Part shown: one piece after another, positions 34,470 through 44,229 of the stretch
Layout: every line of letters begins with the position of its first letter
Position numbering within the stretch: the first letter of the stretch is position 1
Notes under the pieces: model-generated
Told to the model about the DNA's origin: nothing
Database searches by the model: none
The model's input: only the letters and a program-made list of their open reading frames with translations
Translations under genes and position numbers: made by a program
From: Euglena gracilis
Lineage: Eukaryota > Euglenida > Euglenophyceae > Euglenales
Reading direction: 5' to 3'
DNA: 64,000 nt
Assembly: GCA_039621445.1 (NCBI GenBank)
Contig: CP154954.1
Location: forward strand, 40,603,572 to 40,667,571

Positions 34470-34690
34470 GACCACATGGTCAGCCCGACCTCCAATTGGT
34501 TGTTACCGACCATATGGTTGGTTACAAACAGGTCGGGCCGACCATGGTCGGCCCGACCTCTAGTCAAAAGTCCTTTGAAAAAGGCGGGGTAATGCGTTCA
34601 TTGGCTATGCTCATCGACCTCTAGTGGTCGGCCTGACCATGGTTGGCCCGACCACATGGTCGGCCCGACCTAGGTCGGCACGACCTCGGG
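34470..34690. repeat. GGTCGG-N-CCGACC palindrome cluster
   Basis: Repeated GGTCGGGCCGACC, GGTCGGCCCGACC and GACCATGGTCGG palindromes. More occur at 37925-38045, 43940-44015, 44200-44230 and 59670-59735. Clusters at 34.7, 37.9 and 44.2 kb end beside the same GGGATCGTCATAACCAATCA-type sequence. Confidence 0.85.
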
Positions 34691-35305
34691 ATCGTCATAA
34701 CCAATCATCTGCCCGGGGCCGAACCTTTTTGAAAATAAAAAGAAGCCTGACCCATGGCACACCCCCCGGGGGGGTCCCAGGGCCCCAACCCACCCGTGCT
34801 CGAACCCCCCGGGAACCAAAAAATTGATTTTTTTTTCGCTCAAACACACTTTTTTTTTCTTCACTTCAGAACATCAAAAAAAGTGTTTTTGAGCGCAAAC
34901 AAAATTTCCGACCCGGACCCCCCATGCCCCCCCTGGCTGGGCCCGCCCCCGGGAGAAATCACACAGGTGTTACACCTAACGGTTACCAAAAAAAGTGGGT
35001 GTGGGTTTGCGTCTGGGAACCCCCCCCCCCGACAATGTCCCATACCCCCTGCCACGGGACACAGCCGGTCCTAAAGGAATTTTATTGACCCCGACAGTGT
35101 TCCCCCCCCCCCCGATTGTGTCCCATGTCCGCCCTGCCGGGTACGGGACTGGTGGTGAATCTGTGGTCGACCCCCCCCCCACCCCCACCGACCCCCTCGC
35201 CGTGCCATTTCACTCCTTCTCCGTCTTGTTTCAGACCCACCTGCCACATCATGACCTACCTCACCCCAAAGATTTTTTGGGTGTTTTTTCCCACCCAAAA
35301 ATTCA

Positions 35306-35896
35306 TCACCAGTTGTGGCCTTCTGCACACCGCTTTGCATAAGTCTTCAGCTGCCTGATGAAGTAAGGTTGAATTGCCATGTCTGGGTGCGCAGTGATCA
35401 TGAAACTCAGAGTGTTTGTCAAAGACCAGCCAAACTTCAGCATCAGGTAGGCCACTACTACAGCACAGCACCTCGCTGGGGAAAATTGGCAAGGGGAAGA
35501 CAGCAAAACATTCCATACATGTCCCATCACGAGAATGCACCAGCACGCACTCCCCTTTCTCCAATCCTTTCTCAATGAACTGATAAATCTGAGCAACATT
35601 GCGGTCCTGGGAAAGAGAACTTGGGAGTTTGCACAAATCCAGAGACGGAAAATTACCTCGGGGTCAAAAAGAGTTGTGGTTGTTGCATCACGCCAGGGGA
35701 ATGAAAGGTAATTGATGCCTGCTTGTTGATACAAATTCGGGGTCTCCGTTGCGGCACAGTTGATGATGTGCGACACTTTATTCAGGAAAAGGAACTCCTC
35801 ATCCTGGGACGAAACCGCATTTCCAACAAAGATGCCATCTTTGATGCGGACTGCAAGGAGTCCCGCCATATTAATCGGCGGGCATCGTCCAATTTC
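35306..35896 (-). CDS. Dual-specificity phosphatase-like protein, predicted catalytically dead
   Basis: Three exons: 35657-35896, 35519-35606 and 35306-35475 (TGA). The introns are 50 nt (35607-35656, GTAATT...TCCCAG) and 43 nt (35476-35518, GTATGG...CCCCAG), and phases agree. From the ATG at 35867-35869 the product is about 156 residues, a single phosphatase domain. An upstream acceptor (GCTGCAG) means an earlier exon is possible. Features of the fold: DGIFVGNAVSSQDEEFL, KVSHIINCAA, then the signature CVLVHSRDGTSRCCAVVVAY. The normal HCxxGxxR loop reads HSRDGTSR, so the nucleophilic Cys is Ser while the Arg is kept. Family members with HS in this position occur in various protists (from memory). 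It probably binds phosphorylated partners rather than cleaving phosphate (inference). Confidence 0.8.
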   Translation of the reverse strand, partial: EIGRCPPINMAGLLAVRIKDGIFVGNAVSSQDEEFLFLNKVSHIINCAATETPNLYQQAGINYLSFPWRDATTTTLFDPEVIFRLWICANSQVLFPRTAMLLRFISSLRKDWRKGSACWCILVMGHVWNVLLSSPCQFSPARCCAVVVAYLMLKFGWSLTNTLSFMITAHPDMAIQPYFIRQLKTYAKRCAEGHNW

Positions 35897-35931
35897 CTGC
35901 AGCACGACAAAAATTGAAGAAACAATGTCTC

Positions 35932-36002
35932 GAAACTGTGTTTTGGCCAAGAGTTTCGAGGGACCCCCTGGCTCCCCCTGACTCTCAGCCGAAACACAGT
36001 TC
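35932..36002. mobile_element. 71-bp miniature inverted-repeat element
   Basis: Ends GAAACTGTGTTTTGGCC and GCCGAAACACAGTTC. It is similar in ends and core (GGCTCCCCCTGACTCT) to the element at 36908 but shorter. It lies just upstream of the phosphatase gene. No clear target duplication. Confidence 0.6.
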
Positions 36003-36118
36003 TTGACTTAGACGCCCAGAGGGTCTGAATTTTAATGAATTTTAAAATTTTCGGGGAAAAACTTTGGGACAAACAGAGCACATCAATTAAACGAATAACT
36101 GGGCCCTTCGGTGAACTG

Positions 36119-36360
36119 GGGGCTAGGTGCGCCGCTCGGGGGATCTGGGACCCGCGCGGCCCCCAACGCCCCCCCCCCCCTCGACCCCCCTCCCCTCACT
36201 GTGCCTAGCATGCCCAAGAAAAAAATTTCGCGAAAAAAATCGCGACTTTCTTTAAGCCCAAAGATGGCCCAAAATGACCATTTTCGGACAGAAGATGGCA
36301 ATTTTGGGGGCTGCGCGCTCCGCAAATTTCGCCGCAGAGCGCGCGGCCAAAAAAAGCATT
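36119..36360. repeat. Dispersed repeat, copy 1 (copy 2 near 51836-52075)
   Basis: Shared features are GCGCCGCTCGGGGG, TGCCTAGCAT, CCAAGAAAAAAATTT, AATGACCATTTTCGGACA and a GCGCGCGGCCAAAAAA end. Same orientation in both places. No coding. Confidence 0.75.
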
Positions 36361-36369
36361 TTTTTTTTT

Positions 36370-36482
36370 ACACAAAAATCGTCCATGTCACCCGGACACA
36401 CCGTGTGTCCGGGTTATGGGCGCCGAAGGCGCCCATAACCCGGGTACACGGTGTGTCCGGGTTACAATGGACGATTTTTGTC
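36370..36482. repeat. Long palindrome upstream of recombinase copy A
   Basis: Outer arms ACACAAAAATCGTCCATGT / ATGGACGATTTTTGT, inner CCGGACACACCGTGTGTCCG-type palindrome repeated on both sides of a GGGCGCCGAAGGCGCCC core. Copy B (44859-44923) has the same outer arms but lacks the central part. Confidence 0.9.
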
Positions 36483-36788
36483 TATATCCGTTGACTAAGA
36501 GGCCCAAGACACACACTGTGTCTCGTGGAACTTAGCCACGCAATGTCTACCCCGTATTTTTTTGCGATTTTTTGTCAAATTTTCAGTTCACGAGGACACA
36601 CACTGTGTCTCGTGGACTGCCAGTCCACGAGACACAGTGTGTGTCCTCGTGAACTGAAAAAATCAAGAATTCCCACTGGTCCGACCAACAAGTGCCCCCC
36701 AATAACTTGGCTCAGAGCATAAAGGTTTCTCGTGGACAAGTTTTACCACATTCCACTATCTGTCCTTGCAGTTTTTTCTTTCGGAAAA

Positions 36789-37460
36789 TGAAGAAGACCG
36801 CAAACAGTGTGGACCGCATGCTCCCCCGACCCCCGAAACCAGATGAATTTGTTGCTACACTGGAAAAGTATTTGGTCGATTTGCAGAAGGGCGCTGCTGT
36901 TGACCCAGAACAGTGTTTTGGGCCAAGGTTTTAGGGGGGCCCAGGGGCGACCGCGGCGCCTTCGGCGCCGCGGTCCCCGCCCCTGGGCTCCCCCTAACTC
37001 TTGGCCCAAACACAGTTCTTGACACAATACACGGTACGTTGTTGGCCAACGTGTTGGAAGAGAACCCAAAATGGACCGCAAAGGCTGAGCGTGTAGCTGT
37101 TACACGCCTGTTGGAGTTCCAGCAGGCGTGTAAACATCTGAACGCTCAGTATGAGGACCTGGATGGCTTTTTTTCCGCATGGGCTGGTTGGGTCATTGAC
37201 CCCAGATATTTGTTTGATGAGGCTACCCTCATCAATCAAGCTGAGCAACAACGCCGGGCACAGTGTGGCACCACATTCAAATTCGAGACATACCTGCCTT
37301 CTACTGTCCGAGGTCATTTCAACTCTCTCGCACGGGTGTTCACATCTGTTGACCCGGACGGCATTCTGGTTCCATCTTCCAAAAAACAGTTTCCGCAACT
37401 GAACCGCCTCATGACGTCGGCTCTGTGTTGGTCAGTAAGGCGTAACGCTGGGTTACTCGT
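36789..37460 (+). pseudogene. Broken N-terminal part of the tyrosine recombinase (copy A)
   Basis: Begins MKKTANSVDRMLPRPPKPDE. The frame is broken by the insertion at 36908, then resumes (IHGTLLANVLEE, DLDGFFSAWAGWVIDPRYLF, TYLPSTVRGHFNSLARVFTS). This is the helical core-binding-like N-terminal region of such recombinases. The catalytic part is deleted at about 37425, where ATGACGTCGGCTCTG joins directly to TGTTGGTCAGTAAGG. Confidence 0.75.
36908..37018. mobile_element. 111-bp miniature element inserted in recombinase copy A
   Basis: Ends GAACAGTGTTTTGGGCCAAG and CTTGGCCCAAACACAGTTC, with a GGCGCCTTCGGCGCC hairpin core. Flanked by TTGACCCA and TTGACACA, an 8-bp duplication with one mismatch. 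Copy B has the empty site. Relatives occur at 35932, 42294 and 47525. Confidence 0.85.
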
Positions 37461-37759
37461 TACGTCTCCTCGTTGTCTGTTATGCCGTTCCGTGTCCCGA
37501 CGACTATTGTTCCAAATTCGCGCCAACTGTCTCTCAGCTGTTACAGCTCACGGTTGTCCGGTGACCATCTTTCCACTGCCCTGCTGCATTGCATTAGATG
37601 TAGAACACCTCGCATTTCTGGCAAACACCTTTTATTTTTCAGTCCACGAGACACAGTGTGTGTCCCAGTCCACGGCGACACACACTGTGTCTCGTGGACT
37701 CAGTCCACGAGACACAGTGTGTGTCTTGGGCCTCAGTCCACGGATATAATGAAAAATGG

Positions 37760-37925
37760 CCCAAAATGGCCAAAAATGACCACTTTCTGGACCCAAACTC
37801 TCCCCCCCCCCCCCCCCCCCCCCGCGGCCGCCCGTCCCCCCCCCCCTGGGCCGTGTCCGGATGACCTTGCTTGGCCTCGGTTCGCCCTGGCCGAGCGAGG
37901 GGCTCCGTGCGGATGATTGCTATGA
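37760..37925. other. C-homopolymer and short repeat block
   Basis: Includes a C run of more than 20 bases at 37801 and GCCAAAAATGACCACTTT, which also occurs near 52095. No gene. Confidence 0.5.
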
Positions 37926-38225
37926 CGATCCCGGAGGTCGTACCGACCATGGTCGGGTCGACCTAGGTCGGGCCGACCATTGGCTATGGCCTATCGACCA
38001 TTGGAGGTCGGGCCGACCAGGTCGGCCCGACCTCCAATCATCCGCATTCCCCCCCCCCCCTTTTTGAAATTTAAGCCCCCCCCCCGGACCCCCCCCGCCC
38101 AAAATAACAATATCCCCTTGTGTGTGCAAGGCAAGGGTGGACAAAACGCGCACCGTAACAAAATCCTGTTGTGTGTGCAAGGCAAGGATGGCCAAAACGC
38201 GCCCCCCAACAAACTCCCTTTGTGC

Positions 38226-39643
38226 TACAGGTTGCCAACACAAAAAACATACCCCCCCTGACAGCACAAAAAACATACCCCCCCCCCTTTTTTTCAGTTT
38301 TTGTGGCAGCCATAACTTCGGCTGTGCACCATGTTGAGGTCTCGGACAGACTCCATATTGTTGCCTGTGAAATACCCATCCAAAAATGTCTCTGTGCATT
38401 TTCCTCGATTCCCCCTCCACCCCGAGTTATGGGCCCCTCAAAAGTGCTCCGCACACGACAAGCGAAAATTTTTGAAAAACATGGATTTTGGGCCGGGTTG
38501 GAATAATAAACAGCTCACCACTCGGGAACCCTGAGGAGTTGGGCTCTGGAACTTGGTGGGTCGGATTGGCCATGAAATAAACCCCCCCCCCCAAAATAAG
38601 ACCCCCCCCAAAAATAAGACCCCCCCCAAAAATAAGACCCCCCCTGGGCCGATCGAGCAAAAATCCAAAAATAAGACCCCCCCCCATAAATAAGACCCCC
38701 CCTGACGGCGCGAAGCGCCGGGGACGGCGAAAATTTTCCCTGAGAAACTGCCAAAAACCCAAATTTCACACACAAAAATGATGAAATTTCAAAAAATTTC
38801 AGATTCTTGAAGTGCAAAAAACATGCTAAATGTCAACTTACACAAATTTACACATGGCGCGAAGCGCCGAAGGAAAATTTTTAGTGTTTTTGGGAGCCTG
38901 AAAAATGATGTTTTTTTCGGGCCCGGGTCGGTCAAGCAAAAATCCAAAAATAAGACCCCCCCCAAAAATAAGACCCCCCCTGGAGGCTTCCAGCAACGGA
39001 CCCAAAAAATAAGACCCGGGTCTTATTTTTGGGGGGGGGGGTTAGGCTTCAAAAAATATCTACATCAAAATTTGCCATCTCGACACCCAGAAAAAGTTAT
39101 TTTATGGTTTTTGGGGCCAGCTCCAAAAAAATTTAGCCCTTTTTGTGTGGGAAAACCTAAAAAACACACATTTTTTAGGTTTTCCCACACAAAAAGGGCT
39201 AAATTTTTTTGGAGCTGGCCCCAAAAACCATAAAATAACTTTTTCTGGGTGTCGAGATGGCAAATTTTGATGTAGATATTTTTTGAAGCCTATTTCATGG
39301 CCAATCCGACCCACCAAGTTCCAGAGCTCAACTCCTTAGGGTTCCCGAGTGGTGAGCTGTTTATTATTCCAACCCGGCCCAAAATCCATGTTTCTCAAAA
39401 ATTTTCGCTTGTCGTGTGCGGAGCACTTTTGAGGGGCCCATAACTCGGGGTGGAGGGGGAATCGAGGAAAATGCACAGAGACATTTTTGGATGGGTATTT
39501 CACAGGCAACAATATGGAGTATGTCCGAGACCTCAACATGGTGCACAGCCGAAGTTATGGCTGCCACAAAAACTGGAAAAAAAAGGGGGGGTATGTTTTT
39601 TGTGCTGTCAGGGGGGGTATGTTTTTTGTGTTGGCAACCTGTA
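38226..39643. repeat. Nested giant inverted repeat
   Basis: Outer arms 38226-38579 and 39291-39643 (about 354 bp) are near-identical reverse complements. Examples are TACAGGTTGCCAACACAAAA at the left and TTGGCAACCTGTA at the right. Within lies a second, nearly perfect 248-bp palindrome (39044-39291) that abuts the right outer arm. The asymmetric spacer 38580-39043 holds AAAAATAAGACCCCCCC repeats and two GGCGCGAAGCGCCG hairpins. No coding capacity. Confidence 0.9.
39044..39291. repeat. 248-bp palindrome inside the giant inverted repeat
   Basis: It reads AGGCTTCAAAAAATATCTAC at the left and the exact complement at the right. The centre falls at about 39167 in ACCTAAAAAACACACATTTT. It has almost no spacer, so it would extrude as a cruciform. 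Confidence 0.9.
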
Positions 39644-40286
39644 ACTTAGTCGGCCTACAGCCTCCTCCGGTGGGGGGCTGCCCCCCCCCCCCCCCCGGCC
39701 CCCCCCCCCGGCCAAAACAACCTAACCGCATCCCTAACCCTAACCCTAATCCCCAGCCCTAACCGTATCCCTAACCATAACTCTGACCCTAGCCCTAACC
39801 CTAACCGTATCCCTAACCCTAACTCTAACCCTGACCCTAACCGTATCCCTAACCCTAAGCCTAATCCCCAGCCTTAACCGTATCCCTAACCCTAACTCTA
39901 ACCCTAGCCCTAACCCTAACCCTAACCCGAACCCTATCCGTATCCCTAACCCTAACCCTAACTACATCCCTAACCCTAACCGCATCCCCAACCCAAACTC
40001 AATCCGTATCCCTGGCCCGAACTCTAACCCTAACCGTATCCCTAACACTAACAATAACCGTAACACTAACCGTATCCCTAACCCTAACCCTAATCCCCAG
40101 CCCTAACCGTATCCCTAACCCTAACCCTAACCCTAACCCTAACCGTATCCCTAACCCTAACTCTAACCCTAACTGAAACGCTAACCGTATCCCTGATCCT
40201 AACTCTAACCATAGCCCTAACCCTAACCGTATCCCTAACACTAACCGTATCCCTAACCCTAACCCTGATCCCCGGCCCTAACCGTA

Positions 40287-40448
40287 CCACCCCCCCCCCC
40301 TTTATTGTCCCTGGGCCCCGGCCGACGGGGGGTTTTTTTGGCCCGGCCAATGAAATTCCTTTGGTACCCCTTTATTGTCCCCCCCCCTTTATTGTCCGGT
40401 CGGGCCTCCAGGGGGCAGGTCGGTGGGACAATAAAGGGGGGGGGGTGG
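40287..40448. mobile_element. TA-flanked miniature element, copy 1 (162 bp)
   Basis: Inserted into the telomere-like array at a TA (40285-40286 and 40449-40450), splitting CCGTATCC. Ends CCACCCCCCCCCC...TTTATTGTCC and GGACAATAAAGGGG. The core has TTTGGCCCGGCCAATGAAAT. TA duplication suggests mobilisation by a Tc1/mariner-type enzyme. Confidence 0.85.
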
Positions 40449-41189
40449 TATCCCTAACCCTAACCCTAACCGTATCCCTAACCCTAACTCTGACCCTAAC
40501 TGAAACCCTGACCGTATCCCTGACCCTAACTCTAACCCTAGCCCTAACCGTATCCCTAACCCTAACCCTAACCCTAGCCCTAACCCTATCCGTATCCCTA
40601 ACCCAACCCTAACTGCATCCCTAACCCTAACCGTATCCCTAACCCAAACTCAATCCGTATCCCTGGCCCGAACTCTAACCCTAACCGTATCCCTGACACT
40701 AACAATAACCGTAACACCAACCGTATCCCTAACCCTAACCCTAATCCCCAGCCCTGATCGTATCCCTAACCCTAACCCTAACCCTATCCCTAACCCTAAC
40801 CGTATCCCGAACCCTAACTCTAACCCTAACCGAAACCCTAACCGTATCCCTAACCCTAACTCTAACCCTAGCCCTAACTCTAACCCTAGCCCTAACCCTA
40901 ACCCTAACCCGAACCCTATCCGTATCCCTAACCCCAAGGTTCGGCAAATTTCGAAATTTTAGGAATTTTTCATTTCAATTGAAAAATTCGAAAAATTCGA
41001 ATTTTTCGAAAATTTCAAAAATCGCGGAACGCGAACCTGGGTATTCCTATTCATCGGAATTATTGCTTGGCGGAAGAGACTTGCATTTTGTTGACTGTGC
41101 AGACAACTCTAAGATGCCAGCCGGATGCAGGAGCACATGGTGAATTTTTGCAATTCTTTTCAGTGAATTTATATTTTTCTCTCTTGCAG

Positions 41190-41235
41190 GTCTCAGGGGC
41201 AAGAAATTACTGAAGTTTATCACGCTTGAAATGAA
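41190..41235 (+). other. Exon-like segment shared with 60.97-61.02 kb (opposite strand)
   Basis: TCTCTTGCAGGTCTCAGGGG followed by CAAGAAATTACTGAAGT matches, in reverse, the segment near 61000. There the frame would read VTGKKSLKSIVQKWARR. Both are preceded by a good acceptor, so this is probably the final exon of a duplicated gene or element. Confidence 0.45.
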
Positions 41236-41361
41236 CTTACTGGAAGGAGGTTTGGTAATCTGGACCTGAGCATGTCCCTGCTAAACTGCTCCGTTTGTTT
41301 GACGGCCAACAACGTGTGTGATTTCTGGTTCCTGTTGCTGTTCCTGTTTGCTTTCTATACA

Positions 41362-41472
41362 CAAATTGTGGCTGAGCCCAGATTTCAGCCTGAAAACGTG
41401 TTCAGCCAGGGGCCCCCGAAGGGGGCCCCTGAACACGTTTTCAGGCTGAAATCTGGGCTCAGCCACAATTTG
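41362..41472. repeat. 110-bp palindrome
   Basis: CAAATTGTGGCTGAGCCCAG and its complement bound AAAACGTGTTCAG and a GGGGCCCCCGAAGGGGGCCC centre. Confidence 0.95.
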
Positions 41473-41584
41473 TTTAAAAACGTTTTCAGAGCCCGCCAAA
41501 TGCCTGCCCTGAAATTCGTGGTCATGATTCACGCAAGGGGTCAAAAACGGCAATTTGTGAAATTCGGACCCAAAAAACGGCGCC

Positions 41585-41732
41585 CTCACTGAAAGCGTGC
41601 CTGAACCCGGATGCCTTCACTGAAAACGTGTCATTGACACAAATGCCCTCACTGAAAACGTGCCTGAACCCGGATGCCTTCACTGAAAACGTGTCATTGC
41701 CACAAATGCCCTCACTGAAAACGTGTCACCCC
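41585..41732. repeat. Tandem repeat with ACTGAAAACGTG units
   Basis: About 62-bp periodicity of CCTGAACCCGGATGCCTTCA and ACTGAAAACGTGTCATTG. The same array recurs at 42628-42778. Confidence 0.9.
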
Positions 41733-41775
41733 CCCCCTTTTTTTCTTTTTTTCTTTATTCCCGCAGCCCTGCCAA

Positions 41776-42240
41776 TATGGCCAAACGCACGGCAAACTTT
41801 GTGAATGGTCTTTTGCCACCTCCCCCTAGGACGGACCCCCTTCATGGCACCTTGCTGGCACAGGGCAACACAAAGAAAAAGTCCGGCTCCGTAGGTGCAG
41901 AGCTTGCTGCTGTTGCCAACTGTTTGGAGTTCGCCAAACTGTGTCAACATCGGCAAGCCTGTTAACCTGAGCTGGATGCTTTCTTTGTTGCCTGGACGGG
42001 ATGGGAGCTGGAACCCAGCCTGTTGTTCGATGAGGCGAGCGTCATCGAACAGTGTGTGGTTCCCTGACCAACCCCCTGTGCCTCGTGCTGTGTCCCGACT
42101 GCCAATAAAACACGAGAAATGTGGTTTTTGTGGTGTTGCCATTCCCAAAAATCCAAATTGTGTGGAGCTGAACAAAGTTGTCTGTGACGCCAAACAAACA
42201 AAGTTGTCTGTGAACAAAGTTGTCTGTGATTGGCATATCA
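41776..42240 (+). pseudogene. Diverged tyrosine-recombinase/PHD relative
   Basis: MAKRTANFVNGLLPPPPRTD parallels the start of copies A and B. PLHGTLLAQ, then after a frame break a stretch equivalent to the FFSAWAGW-LFDEA region, and finally CGFCGVAIPKNPNCVELNKV, the front of the PHD finger, are recognisable. The catalytic domain is missing. It stands for an older subfamily. Confidence 0.6.
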
Positions 42241-42293
42241 TTTTCATTGCCAAGATTTGGCAAAAGAGCCAAAATATGGCTCTTTTGTGTCAA

Positions 42294-42405
42294 GAAACTG
42301 TGTTCGGGCCAAGACTTAGGGGGAGCCCAGGGGCGGGGACCGCGGCACCGAAGGCGCCGCGGTCGCCCCTGGGCCCCCCTAAAACCTTGGCCCAAAACAC
42401 TGTTC
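42294..42405. mobile_element. Miniature element, reverse copy of the 36908 type
   Basis: GAAACTGTGTTCGGGCCAAG at the left, CTTGGCCCAAAACACTGTTC at the right, CCGCGGCACCGAAGGCGCCG core. Flanks TTGTGTCA and TTGTTTGA agree at six of eight positions. Confidence 0.7.
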
Positions 42406-42412
42406 TTGTTTG

Positions 42413-42472
42413 AAACCGTGTTTTGGGAGAAGATTTAAGACTTTTAAAGTCTCGAAATCGGCCCAAACACGG
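42413..42472. mobile_element. Miniature element with GAAACCGTGTTTTGGG ends
   Basis: About 60 bp. Inverted ends GAAACCGTGTTTTGGG / CGGCCCAAACACGGTTTC. Near-identical copy at 47441-47507 and a minimal version at 48644-48670. Confidence 0.7.
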
Positions 42473-42627
42473 TTTCTTTGTGTAAAGCGTGTCGTGTGCC
42501 GTGATGTCCGCCACTCTGTTTCGTTGTGCTCCAAGGCAACATAGCCTTCTGTTGTGTTGTAGAGTGCCCCCGACACGCCGATTTTTCATGATACTGTTTT
42601 TGGCTTTTTACTCAGGGTTGCCACAGA

Positions 42628-42778
42628 TGCCCTCACTGAAAACGTGCCTGAACCCGGATGCCTTCACTGAAAACGTGTCATTGACACAAATGCCCTCATT
42701 GAAAACGTGCCTGAACCCAGATGCCTTCACTGAAAACGTGTCATTGCCACAAATGCCCTCATTGAAAACGTGTTCATG
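42628..42778. repeat. Tandem ACTGAAAACGTG repeat, second block
   Basis: Same units as at 41585, same orientation, about 1 kb downstream. Confidence 0.9.
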
Positions 42779-42835
42779 ACCACGAATTTCAGGGCAGGCA
42801 TTTGGCGGGCTGAACACGTTTTTTATGGCAAAGAA

Positions 42836-43055
42836 CTGGCCAGTTTTGGGCCAAATGTGGTGGCCAGTTTTGGCCACAGTTTTGGGCAGAAGTGCTGGCC
42901 AGTTTTGGGCCACATGCTGGCCAGCTTTGGGCCACAGTTTTGGGCAGAAGTGCTGGCCAGTTTTGGGCCACATGCTGGCCAGTTTTTTTGGCCAGATGTG
43001 GTGGCCAGTTTTGGGCCACACGTGCTGGCCACTTTTGTGCAGAAGTGCTGGCAGA
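42836..43055. repeat. GGCCAGTTTTGGGCCACATG tandem array
   Basis: About eight units of 22-35 bp, each with a TGGCCA-type palindrome. The reverse-orientation array at 60482-60780 is the same family. Confidence 0.9.
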
Positions 43056-44015
43056 AGGGGCAGAAGGGGGTTTTGGCTTCCACCGCGGGAAAAAATTTGA
43101 ACGCCAAAAAAATTCATTGGGAAAATATTGGCGACGGAAATCCTGCCAAATTTTCCGGCTTTGAAAATCCTGCCTCAAAAATTTCAAAATCACCCTTTTT
43201 CCATTCGTCTTGCAAGCAAAACCTGCCAATTCTTTCTGGGCTGTTTTCAGGTTTGGCACCAATTTTTTTCGGCTTCCAATTGTCTAGCTTCAATCCCCCC
43301 CCCCCCCGGTACGAGGTGGGGTGGCCTGGGGGGGGGCCTCTACGGGTGGGGTGGTCTGGGGGGGGGGGTTGGTTTTTTGTCCATTTTATCGGGAGGGTTC
43401 TGCGGAGTGGCGGTGGACTTCTGCAACTTCGGGGCCATGGCTGGGCGGCCGGAAAAAAAAAACTCCCCCTTTGGAGGGAGTCACGAGCGGGATTTGCCGC
43501 AAAAGCAGGTAAAATTATCTGAAGTACTTCTCGAGAAGGTGTTTTTTCTGTCTGCCAGTGCCTTGGAAATGCCGTCACCGTGGGGAAAGACTTTGGCCAG
43601 TGGGAGAAAAACATATTCCCTATGCAGTGCTTCACCTTGCGGAAATTTTGGAAATTTTCCTCACGAAAAATTCGAATCATTCAACTTTGAAAAATTCGAA
43701 TTATTCGAAACGGAAAAAAAAGCCGAACCCTGCCTAACCCTAACCCTAACTGTATCCCTAACCCTAACCATAACTGTATCCCTGACCCTAACTTTAATCG
43801 AATTTTTTCAAAAAATGGGACGTTTTTTTGCCAGTTTGGAGGTCATTCCAATGTGTTTTAAATCATTTTCAGCTAAATTAAGAGAATCAAATTTTGAGGG
43901 GGGGGGGCTTAAATTTCAAAAAAAGGGGGGGGGGTAATGCGGTTGATTGGAGGTCGGGCCGACCTGGTCGGCCCAACCTCCAGTGGTCGATAACGGCCAG
44001 GTCGGGCCGACCATA

Positions 44016-44197
44016 CCGCCCCCCCCCCCCTTTATTGTCCCCCTCCTTTATTATTGTTCCTGGGCCCCGGCCGACGAGGGGTTTTTTTGGCCCGGCCAAT
44101 GAAATTCCTTTGGTACCCCTTTATTGTCCCCCCCCCCTTTATTGTCCGGTCGGGCCTCCCGGGGGCAGGTCGGTGGGACAATAAAGGGGGGGGGGGG
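44016..44197. mobile_element. TA-flanked miniature element, copy 2 (182 bp)
   Basis: Same ends and core as copy 1, flanked by TA at 44014-44015 and 44198-44199. It sits within a GGTCGG palindrome cluster. Confidence 0.85.
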
Positions 44198-44229
44198 TAG
44201 GTCGTACCGACCATGGTCGGTACGACCTC

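Larger units (their letters stand above)
36483..37748 (+). mobile_element. Tyrosine-recombinase/PHD transposon, deleted copy A
   Basis: Bounded by inverted repeats of about 45 bp: TATATCCGTTGACTAAGAGG at the left, reverse complement TATATCCGTGGACTGAGGCC at the right. Both continue into AAGACACACACTGTGTCTCG. Internal sub-terminal palindromes of AGTCCACGAGACACAGTGTG repeat near both ends. Compared with copy B it lacks about 610 bp that encode the catalytic region and PHD finger, and it has gained a 111-bp element at 36908. Confidence 0.8.
40938..43729. mobile_element. 2.8-kb element inserted in the telomere-like array
   Basis: Starts GGTTCGGCAAATTTCGAAAT and ends TTCGAAACGG...GCCGAACC, with telomere-like repeats immediately on both sides. 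Inside are a spliced-gene-like acceptor near 41190, a 110-bp palindrome, a decayed tyrosine-recombinase/PHD frame, two miniature elements and two tandem arrays. It is probably a composite of several insertions. Confidence 0.55.
39718..43798. repeat. Degenerate telomere-like array (CCCTAA)n, interrupted
   Basis: Mostly CCCTAACCCTAACCGTATCC-type sequence at 39718-40286, 40449-40937 and 43730-43798. It is broken by a small TA-flanked element (40287-40448) and a 2.8-kb element (40938-43729). Blocks around 39985-40110 and 40640-40760 are near duplicates, so the array grew by segmental duplication. The heavy degeneration and flanking unique DNA mark it as interstitial. Confidence 0.85.

Noticed and set aside
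35932-36002. Part of the phosphatase gene (5' exon)
   Set aside because: Inverted ends and core match the miniature element family instead.
39718-40937. A true chromosome end
   Set aside because: The CCCTAA array is degenerate, is followed by unique and transposon DNA on both sides, and is interrupted by insertions.
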